Source: Prevotella sp. P3-122 (GTDB lineage: Bacteria; Bacteroidota; Bacteroidia; Bacteroidales; Bacteroidaceae). From it: a stretch of 64,000 bases of DNA. The position numbers were made by a program, and so were the translations under genes. How positions within the stretch are numbered: position 1 is the first letter of the stretch; each line of letters opens with the position of its first letter. A model generated the notes under the pieces. It made no database searches. It was not told where the DNA came from and saw only the letters and a program-made list of their open reading frames with translations. Shown piece after piece: positions 55,485 to 62,647 of the stretch. Location of the stretch: positions 1-64,000 of the forward strand of contig NZ_NPJH01000034.1 of assembly GCF_002251365.1 (NCBI RefSeq), read 5' to 3'.

Positions 55485-58436
55485 ATGAAAAAAACAAATA
55501 TCTTATTGTTCATTATATTCATATCTTTCTCTTCTATTGCGCAGAAGGCACCCGTGAGGTTGGGAGGTACTGTCGTGGATGCTTTCACTGGTAATGCCAT
55601 AGAAGGCGAGGTGGCATGCTCGCTACTCCGTTCTGACAGCACTGTGTTGATGACTACAAAAAGCTACAAGCATAAAGACCAGGGGAACGGTGTAATTCGC
55701 ACCTGTTTCAAATTCGATGTGCCGGAGCAGGCGGATAGACATTTTATTGTGAAACTTGAAACCAAGGGATATGGAACCGTGTATAAAAGTACAAAATTGG
55801 CATGGAAATCCAAACATATCCAGCCTGTGATCTCACTTTGGGCCATACCGATGCGACGTACCTCCTGGATGGAGTCTGGCAAAGAGTTAGACGAGGTCAC
55901 TGTTACAGCGACTAAGATAAAGTTTTACATGAGGGGCGATACGCTGGTTTACAACGCCGACGCTTTCCAGTTGCAAGAGGGTTCGATGCTTGATGCACTC
56001 GTGGCGCAACTACCGGGTGCTGAGTTGAAACCCGACGGACGCATCATGGTGAACGGAAAATTCGTAGAAAGTCTCTTGCTCAACGGACAGGACTTCTTCA
56101 AAGGCGACAACACCGTGCTGCTCGACAATCTGCCAGCCTACATGGTGCAGCAGGTGAAGGTATATACTAAGGAGAGCGAGACAAGCAAGCTGTTGGGCAG
56201 GAAGGTGGATGAAGGGCAGTACGTGATGGATGTGAAACTGAAAAGACAATATGCCGTCGGTTGGCTGGCAAATACGGAATGGGGTTTGGGAACTGAAGAC
56301 CGCTACCTTGGTCGCATCTTTGCCATGCGCTATACGCCGCACTCTCGCGTGACGCTCTTCGGAAACCTCAACAACGTCAACGACCGCCGCAAGCCTGACG
56401 GGAATGGAGAATGGGGTGGGTTTAATGTGTCTGGCGGACTGACATCCACAAAACGCGGTGGACTTGACTATAATGTGTTCGATAAGCGCGACCGATTCAA
56501 GATTTCCGGTACCGCAGACATATCATATACAGACAAGGACAACATAAGGGAGGGCAGCTCAACCAACTTTCTGCCTGGCGGTGATGTTTACAACGTGACT
56601 TCAAGGCGTACACGCAGTAGCAACATCTCCATAGGAACGCAACACTTTTTCAAGTACACCTTCCTGCAGACACGCAACGCATTCAGTCTCTCTCCAAGTT
56701 TCAGATACCAGAAAAGCGACTACAACCACAACTTCCTGAACGGGACATTCAATGCGAGTCCTGTCAACGACTATGCCGCAGTGCTTGACAGTTTGTTCTC
56801 ACCGGACTGGACCACAGCCATGCGCAACATTATCCGCCGCAACGGAGAACAGTCTGTGGGCAACAGCCGCACGGTAGAGGGCGGTTTGGAATTCTGGAGC
56901 TATTTCAAGATTCCCTACACACTGGACGGTATATCGGTGGACGGCAACCTTTCTTATAACAACAGGCGGCAGGAGGGGTTCAACCATTTCCTATACAACT
57001 ACTATGAGGGCGAAGCATTGCAGACGGATTGGCGCAACCGCTATGACAATTCACCGCAGGAGAACTTTGATGTAGAAGTACGGATGAAGTATTTTTGGCA
57101 TTGGAATCAGGAAATCATGATAAATCCAAGCTACACGTTCAATTATAAATATGACTCGGGCGACCGTATGCACTACCGTCTCGATGTGCTTGATGAAAGT
57201 TCGGACAAGGTGCTCGGATGGCTGCCTTCTGAAGCCATGACACTGATGCAGGCACTCGACTCAGACAACAGCTACGAGGGACTGCTGCACCGCTATCGCC
57301 ACAACCTGATGTTCGACTGGCAATGGCAACATTACAGCCAAACACCAGAAGGCCGCCGTACGGCAGGCTGGTATGTACAACTATGCCCATCTATAACTCT
57401 TGAGAATAACGATTTCTGTTTTACAGACTTTGCCAGAGGTAAAAACGGGCAGCAAATCAACAAGAAATACTTATTGCCGCAAGCCAGCCTTGAGGTAAAA
57501 CGTAACACACAGGAATATCGCCATGAGCTTATGCTCACCGCCAACCTCAGCAGCGGCTCACCGTCAATGACCAGTTTAGTCAGCAAGACTTTCGCTTCCG
57601 ACCCTCTTAACGTAACGCTGGGCAATCCAGACTTGAAACAGCGCACCGACATAAATCTGTCGTTCAATTACAAGTCCGACCGTTGGATGCAAAGCAAGGA
57701 ACGACAATTGTACGGCAATGCCGGCTGGCACTACGCAATAAACGCCATCTCCGTGAGCTATGTCTATGACAAAGGGACAGGTGTGACAACCAGCTGTCCA
57801 GTAAATGTAAACGGCAACTGGAACGCTTGGTTTAACTTGGGCTATACAACACCGCTTGACAGGTCACGCCGCCTGACACTCAGCACCACCACTGCGGGCA
57901 ACTATTATCATACCGTCGATTTCTCCAGTAGCGATTTGACATCTGTCCCTCTTCGCACAGTTACACAAACAGCCGTGCTTAACGAGAGACTCCGTCTGAA
58001 CTACCGCTACAAGAAACTGAATGTAGGTATAAAAGGCAATGCGTCATGGAACCACGCAACCGCCAACCGCAACGACTTTACAGATGCCAATACCTGGAGT
58101 ATCAGCTACGGAACCAATGCGGTGATTGACTTGCCATGGGCATTCCAGTTATCCACCGAACTGACGATGTTTACACGCCGGGGCTACGAATCGGCAACGA
58201 TGAACAGAGATGACCTTGTCTGGAACGCACGTCTCACCAAGAGCCTTTCAAAGAATCGTCTCAGCTTGATGCTTGATGCCTGGGACATACTGGGCAATCT
58301 CTCCAATGTTGATGCGGGTATTGACAGCCGAAGCCGCTGGGAATACTATACCAATGTCATCCCTCGCTACGTCATGTTGCGTCTTGTGTACCGCTTCGAC
58401 AAACAACCAAAGAACAAAAGGAATGAACGTCTATAA
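55485..58436 (+). CDS. TonB-dependent-receptor-like outer-membrane beta-barrel protein
   Basis: 983 residues. Signal peptide (1-19, ending SSIAQ), a carboxypeptidase-regulatory-like domain (about 24-125, RLGGTVVDAFTGNAIEGEV), a TonB-box-like DEVTVTATK near residue 140, a short plug (GDTLVYNADAFQLQEGSMLD, IMVNGKFVESLLLNGQDFF) and a long barrel of the outer-membrane beta-barrel type (PF14905-like). No SusD partner is beside it, which argues against ordinary glycan uptake. Placed between precursor and exporter genes, it may handle the mature peptide at the outer membrane (release, or re-uptake of a metal-loaded form). It is visibly less AT-rich than the three genes before it. Confidence 0.85.
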   Translation: MKKTNILLFIIFISFSSIAQKAPVRLGGTVVDAFTGNAIEGEVACSLLRSDSTVLMTTKSYKHKDQGNGVIRTCFKFDVPEQADRHFIVKLETKGYGTVYKSTKLAWKSKHIQPVISLWAIPMRRTSWMESGKELDEVTVTATKIKFYMRGDTLVYNADAFQLQEGSMLDALVAQLPGAELKPDGRIMVNGKFVESLLLNGQDFFKGDNTVLLDNLPAYMVQQVKVYTKESETSKLLGRKVDEGQYVMDVKLKRQYAVGWLANTEWGLGTEDRYLGRIFAMRYTPHSRVTLFGNLNNVNDRRKPDGNGEWGGFNVSGGLTSTKRGGLDYNVFDKRDRFKISGTADISYTDKDNIREGSSTNFLPGGDVYNVTSRRTRSSNISIGTQHFFKYTFLQTRNAFSLSPSFRYQKSDYNHNFLNGTFNASPVNDYAAVLDSLFSPDWTTAMRNIIRRNGEQSVGNSRTVEGGLEFWSYFKIPYTLDGISVDGNLSYNNRRQEGFNHFLYNYYEGEALQTDWRNRYDNSPQENFDVEVRMKYFWHWNQEIMINPSYTFNYKYDSGDRMHYRLDVLDESSDKVLGWLPSEAMTLMQALDSDNSYEGLLHRYRHNLMFDWQWQHYSQTPEGRRTAGWYVQLCPSITLENNDFCFTDFARGKNGQQINKKYLLPQASLEVKRNTQEYRHELMLTANLSSGSPSMTSLVSKTFASDPLNVTLGNPDLKQRTDINLSFNYKSDRWMQSKERQLYGNAGWHYAINAISVSYVYDKGTGVTTSCPVNVNGNWNAWFNLGYTTPLDRSRRLTLSTTTAGNYYHTVDFSSSDLTSVPLRTVTQTAVLNERLRLNYRYKKLNVGIKGNASWNHATANRNDFTDANTWSISYGTNAVIDLPWAFQLSTELTMFTRRGYESATMNRDDLVWNARLTKSLSKNRLSLMLDAWDILGNLSNVDAGIDSRSRWEYYTNVIPRYVMLRLVYRFDKQPKNKRNERL

Positions 58437-58554
58437 GACATGCTGCTCCAATCACGGCATATCCGGATTTCCCAAATGCGTAAATTTAGATGGAGTCTTT
58501 GACGATTGATAGTATCTGTACGAAAAACTATAGTCTAATTATATAAATGAGGAA

Positions 58555-60741
58555 ATGAAACTGCGATTTACTCGCCAATTTGACCGGATGGACTGCGGTC
58601 CGGCATGTATCAGAATGGTGGCATCGGCGTACGGAAAAGATTATCCGCTGTCTTACCTACGTTCCCTTTCGCATCTTACCCGTGAGGGTGTGAGTGTGGC
58701 TGGCATACGTGATGCTCTGAACCAGATTGGTGCGGATAGCGCATCATTTGAGATGACAATGGAGCAATTGCACGATAAGTGTCCGCTTCCGGCAATCCTC
58801 CATTGGGAACAGAACCATTTTGTCGTTCTTTATGATATAAAACAAAATAAATGGACTGGTAAGAGAAAGTACTGTGTAGCCAATCCTGCATATGGCAAGC
58901 ATGCTTTCAGTGAAGATTCTTTCAAGAGATTTTGGATTAGCAGTGATAAGGGTATTGTCATAGCCATAGAGCCAAGGGAGGAATTTTTCAGCAGAAACAC
59001 AGTGAAGGAAAAACACAGTCTGTTGCGCTTTGCACGGAAATACGTTTGGCCGTTCCGGTGGGAACTGTCACAATCTGCTTTTGGTATGCTTTTTGGCATG
59101 CTGCTTTCGCTCGTTACGCCTTTTCTTACTCAGGCAATGGTCGATGACGGCATCGGCATGCGTGACATGGGGCTTATTCTTGACATTCTGTTTGCCCAGG
59201 TGTCAATTTTTATCGGTACATTTCTAATGGGACTTATCAGCAGTCATGTAAGTCTGTACATGAGCACACGCATCAATATCAATGTTCTCAGCGACTACCT
59301 GGCCAAACTGTTAAAACTTCCTATGACCTTTTTCGATACCAAAAGCGTTGGCGATTACCAACAACGGTTAGGCGACCATGGACGTTTGCAAAGTTTTGTT
59401 ACTTATAGTACGCTGCAAACCTTCTTCTCCATCATTTCCGCTCCGTTCTATCTTGCAATTATAGGGTTGTATAGTCCTGTTATACTTGGAGTATATCTGT
59501 TATTGACAGGATTGAGCACGGCATGGATGACCTATTTCTTCCGACAGCGGAAGGCTATGGATTATGAACAGTTTAAGATCAATGCTGAGAATCAGAACAA
59601 GCAGTATGAGTTGGTGTCAGGTATCACCGACATAAAACTCAATGCTTACGATGACTATAAGATTGAGGAATGGCGAACCTTGCAGGAGCGCAGTTATAAG
59701 ATGAGCGTAAAGGTACTGAAACTGAGTCAAATTCAGAATACTGGTTTTACGGTGATAGGACAATTGCGTAATATTCTCATCACCTGCTGGATTGCCGCAG
59801 AGGTAGTGAACGGGAACCTGACCTTGGGTATGATGATGAGTATATCAGCCATCATCGGACTGGTGAACGGACCTCTATCACAGCTTATCGGCTTCCTGCA
59901 ACAGTTTCAAGATGCCAAAATAAGTTTGGAACGCTCAGAGGAGACACACCTTTGTGCAGACGAGGATTCTCCTTTGCAAAGTGAAGTCCCTACTGATGCC
60001 CCGATGGATATAGAGGTACGTAATCTGACTTTTTCCTATGCTGGCAGCATAGGTAAACCAGCCTTGGAGAATGTGTCCTTTACCATACCTGCAGGAAAAA
60101 TGATTGCAATCGTTGGTGAAAGCGGAAGTGGCAAGACAACGCTTATAAAACTGCTTCTGAAATTTTATGAGCCTACAGATGGAGCTGTCTTTCTTGGAGG
60201 GAGACCCTTGACTGACTATTCCGCCAAGTCGATGCGGTGCGCATCAGGAATAGTTATGCAGGATAATTTTGTCTTTTCTGACACAATCCTGCGTAACGTA
60301 ATCCTGGGAGAAGAGGAGGATGACAACCGCTTAAGAGAAGCCTTGTCAATAGCCTGTCTGGATGAATTCATCAGGCGACAGCCCTTGGGCGTGAACACGC
60401 GGATAGGTGCCGAGGGTATGGGTGTGAGCGGAGGAGAGAAACAGCGTATAATGATTGCACGCGCTGCCTACAAGCATCCTGTATACCTCATGCTTGACGA
60501 GGCAACCTCCTCGCTTGATGCCGAGAATGAAAGGGAAATCACAGAAAATATCGGTCGCACATTCCAAAACCGCACACGAATAGTCATTGCCCATCGGCTT
60601 TCTACCGTGCGCAACGCTGACCAGATAATTGTATTGCGGCAGGGAAGAGTGGTGGAACAAGGCACACATGCCGAACTGACGTGCGCTCGGGGATATTATT
60701 ATCAACTTATTCACAACCAGCTGGAGCTTGCAGCCGACTAA
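58555..60741 (+). CDS. C39 peptidase-containing ABC exporter
   Basis: 728 residues. N-terminal C39 peptidase (1-~130): Gln8, catalytic Cys14 in RMDCGPACIRM, His88 in EQNHFVVLYDI; the third triad position reads ANPAYGK, with Asn110 where most C39 peptidases have Asp. Then a six-helix membrane domain (about 165-450) and an ABC ATPase: GESGSGKTT near residue 521, GVSGGEKQR signature and LMLDEATSSLD. It should cut the precursor after Gly28-Gly29 and export the core through the inner membrane. The unusual Asn may slow cleavage or be tolerated. Overlaps the region of the next small gene by 13 bases between stop and ATG. Confidence 0.93.
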   Translation: MKLRFTRQFDRMDCGPACIRMVASAYGKDYPLSYLRSLSHLTREGVSVAGIRDALNQIGADSASFEMTMEQLHDKCPLPAILHWEQNHFVVLYDIKQNKWTGKRKYCVANPAYGKHAFSEDSFKRFWISSDKGIVIAIEPREEFFSRNTVKEKHSLLRFARKYVWPFRWELSQSAFGMLFGMLLSLVTPFLTQAMVDDGIGMRDMGLILDILFAQVSIFIGTFLMGLISSHVSLYMSTRININVLSDYLAKLLKLPMTFFDTKSVGDYQQRLGDHGRLQSFVTYSTLQTFFSIISAPFYLAIIGLYSPVILGVYLLLTGLSTAWMTYFFRQRKAMDYEQFKINAENQNKQYELVSGITDIKLNAYDDYKIEEWRTLQERSYKMSVKVLKLSQIQNTGFTVIGQLRNILITCWIAAEVVNGNLTLGMMMSISAIIGLVNGPLSQLIGFLQQFQDAKISLERSEETHLCADEDSPLQSEVPTDAPMDIEVRNLTFSYAGSIGKPALENVSFTIPAGKMIAIVGESGSGKTTLIKLLLKFYEPTDGAVFLGGRPLTDYSAKSMRCASGIVMQDNFVFSDTILRNVILGEEEDDNRLREALSIACLDEFIRRQPLGVNTRIGAEGMGVSGGEKQRIMIARAAYKHPVYLMLDEATSSLDAENEREITENIGRTFQNRTRIVIAHRLSTVRNADQIIVLRQGRVVEQGTHAELTCARGYYYQLIHNQLELAAD

Positions 60742-60754
60742 ATCAGTTTTCAAT

Positions 60755-61159
60755 ATGAATATACAGATTCGCCATTTGATCTTTCGTTATGGAGTATTTG
60801 CGTTGCTTGTGATGATGAGTGTCGGTATGCTTTTTTTTGTTTGTACTTTTGAGACTCGGGTTAAGGCACAAATTCATCTTTTTTATGACAATCACGAACA
60901 TTGTTGGCATGGGTATCTGACCCGTCAGGAGCATATCAAGTTTCATCCAAAGGACACGCTTGTTGTTGTGCAAACCTCTGTGGGTGACATTGCCTGCATA
61001 GTGGAAAGTATAGTTGTGGAATCCGACATGCTACACATAACGCTTCTCCCGATGAAAGAGGAAACGCCCTCTTATACCTATATTGAGGGATTCATATATG
61101 TTGGTAGAGAGAATATAAGAGATAAAATATTGAAGAAACATATGAAACAATATACCTAA
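60755..61159 (+). CDS. Short single-pass membrane protein, possible mini-adaptor of the exporter
   Basis: 134 residues from ATG 60755, 13 bases after the exporter's stop. One N-terminal membrane helix (about residues 12-33, VFALLVMMSVGMLFFVCTF), then a periplasmic beta-rich part: GYLTRQEHIKFHPKDTLVVV and VGDIACIVESIVV, which looks like the beta-barrel part of an HlyD adaptor without its hairpin and lipoyl parts. Ordinary C39 exporters in Gram-negatives pair with a ~400-residue HlyD protein, and none is present here. The adaptor role is an inference. Confidence 0.65.
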   Translation: MNIQIRHLIFRYGVFALLVMMSVGMLFFVCTFETRVKAQIHLFYDNHEHCWHGYLTRQEHIKFHPKDTLVVVQTSVGDIACIVESIVVESDMLHITLLPMKEETPSYTYIEGFIYVGRENIRDKILKKHMKQYT

Positions 61160-61199
61160 GGTAGGTTCTATAAATCATTTTCTCGTAATCTGCCATAGA

Positions 61200-61301
61200 A
61201 TGACGGTCATCTCCATACTGATGATTACTGCAGGTATTTGCCTCCTGCTGTCACTCGTTCATCAGCAACAGTTGACGAGGAATATTAATCTATACAATTG
61301 A
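61200..61301 (+). CDS. Possible 33-residue membrane peptide
   Basis: ATG at 61200 to TGA at 61301. The peptide starts MTVISILMITAGICLLLSLV and ends in a basic/polar tail (HQQQLTRNINLYN): one membrane helix with the C-terminus probably outside. It lies 40 bases after the mini-adaptor gene and 27 before the glycosyltransferase-like gene. No recognisable ribosome binding site, and random short frames of this size are possible; the clear hydrophobic pattern is the only support. Confidence 0.35.
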   Translation: MTVISILMITAGICLLLSLVHQQQLTRNINLYN

Positions 61302-61328
61302 ACTGATAACATCAAGATACAAGTGATT

Positions 61329-62105
61329 ATGAATAAAAGAAAGGTTGTCCTTTTCATTTCTCATAAAGTAGACGAACGCATTATGAGAAGTTATGGAGGC
61401 ATCTGCCGCCACTTGCCGGACGAGCAGTATGATGTGGTGTGGGTTGTTGCAAGCAACAGTTTCGACAGATCTGCATTACCGGATAATGTCAATGTACGGC
61501 ATTATGTTTCCGAAGACCTGGCTGCCCTGGGCTATACCCCTATTGAGAACACGCTGATTCCAGGCAGCCCGCACTTCATCCCGTTGCGTTTCTTCCTCGA
61601 CAACCCGCACTACCGGCATTACTGGTTCATAGAATACGACGTGGTGTTCACTGGCAGATGGGACACACTGATGGAAGACTGCGACAGCAACCTTGACGAC
61701 TACGACTTCCTGAGCTGCCATATAGAAAAGTATGGTGAAGGCAATAAGGATTGGCCATGGTGGTACAGGAGCAATGACTGTGGATATACTTTGGAGAAAT
61801 GTGTGAAAGGCTTCAATCCTATATGCCGCTATTCCAACCATGCCTTGGCTCTGCTGGACAGCTACATGAAGGAAGGACACTCGGCACACTCGGAAGTGAT
61901 GGTTACCACATGTCTGCACAACCACGGCATGAAGATTGGCGACATTGGTGGGATGGGTGAGTTCACGCCCGATGGCTACCGCAACCGCTATTATATAAAA
62001 GGTGTAGGGACAAACAACGGGACTATGCGCTGGCGACCACCCTTCACGATGGAGGAGGTTGAGGCGTTGGGGACAAAGAACAGGCTGTTCCATCCGATAA
62101 AGTAA
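61329..62105 (+). CDS. Putative glycosyltransferase-like protein
   Basis: 258 residues from ATG 61329; the frame opens at a GTG two codons earlier. No signal peptide. VVLFISHKVDERIM at the start, HYWFIEYDVVFTGRWDTLM with an acidic DxD-like EYDVVF, and DFLSCHIEKYGEG and RYSNHALALLDSYMKEGH look like a GT-A nucleotide-sugar transferase, similar in plan to DUF3405-like proteins. The family is not certain. As the last gene of the cluster it could modify the Ser/Thr-rich tail of the peptide or an added sugar. Confidence 0.65.
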   Translation: MNKRKVVLFISHKVDERIMRSYGGICRHLPDEQYDVVWVVASNSFDRSALPDNVNVRHYVSEDLAALGYTPIENTLIPGSPHFIPLRFFLDNPHYRHYWFIEYDVVFTGRWDTLMEDCDSNLDDYDFLSCHIEKYGEGNKDWPWWYRSNDCGYTLEKCVKGFNPICRYSNHALALLDSYMKEGHSAHSEVMVTTCLHNHGMKIGDIGGMGEFTPDGYRNRYYIKGVGTNNGTMRWRPPFTMEEVEALGTKNRLFHPIK

Positions 62106-62193
62106 TTATTTCGTGAAATCATTTTGGCAAGTCGGCAATAATTCATAATATAAGTTTCGCATGTGATAATTCTCTATGTATAAGGGTTTTATT

Positions 62194-62406
62194 TAAACCA
62201 CAGAGTTAAAGAGAACCAACGGTCACCGTCCGAAGGGTAAGGTAAAAAGAGATTTGTGGTTTTATAGAGTAGGTCGCAAGCGACAGAGGACACAGAGTTT
62301 CCATGCGGCAAACATGATGCGCAGCTCTCTATGAGCTCTAAATGCCTTGGCATTCACCCTCTTTCATTAGTATAAATACTCTATGTCTCTTAAACTCTGT
62401 GGTTTA
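62194..62406. mobile_element. MITE-like element with 21-bp terminal inverted repeats
   Basis: Left end 62194-62214 (taaaccacagagttaaagag plus a) and right end 62386-62406 (tctcttaaactctgtggttt plus a) are inverted copies with one mismatch. The 213-bp element encodes nothing. No transposase in the window. Target-site duplication not clearly visible. Confidence 0.6.
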
Positions 62407-62582
62407 AAATAACTTCCGAAAGTTGAGTTCATAAATTTGAATAAGATAGGCTGCATTGGCTTCGCCGACCTCTGTCACGATTAACTTCGTTGAATATCGG
62501 CTGCACTCGGCATAGCCAAGCAAGCTTGACTCTGCTCTCGCTGCTCCATCGGTTCAGGAATACAAAGAAAAATGAATTTTCC

Positions 62583-62613
62583 TTTGTCATTCCATTCGTT
62601 TGCACTATCTTTG
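62583..62613 (+). promoter_or_regulatory. Promoter of the right-edge AAA-ATPase gene
   Basis: TTTG (62583-62586), 19-base spacer, TATCTTTG (62606-62613): the same geometry as the left-edge paralog's promoter. The ATG is 35 bases downstream. Confidence 0.75.
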
Positions 62614-62647
62614 CAGTAGATTCTTCACTCTTCAATTAACAAGCAAT

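Larger units (their letters stand above)
62106..62647. other. Intergenic region with MITE-like element and a common Bacteroidales repeat
   Basis: Holds the inverted-repeat element at 62194-62406, a stretch at about 62440-62540 (aagataggctgcattggctt... and tcggctgcactcggcatagc) that resembles a dispersed repeat common in Prevotella and Bacteroides intergenic DNA, and the promoter of the AAA-ATPase gene. A minus-strand open frame over the latter repeat is not a real gene in my view. Confidence 0.6.

Noticed and set aside
62429-62635. Minus-strand open frame before the right AAA-ATPase gene
   Set aside because: It covers a dispersed intergenic repeat and overlaps the promoter of the opposite-strand gene; no start signal or protein-like composition.
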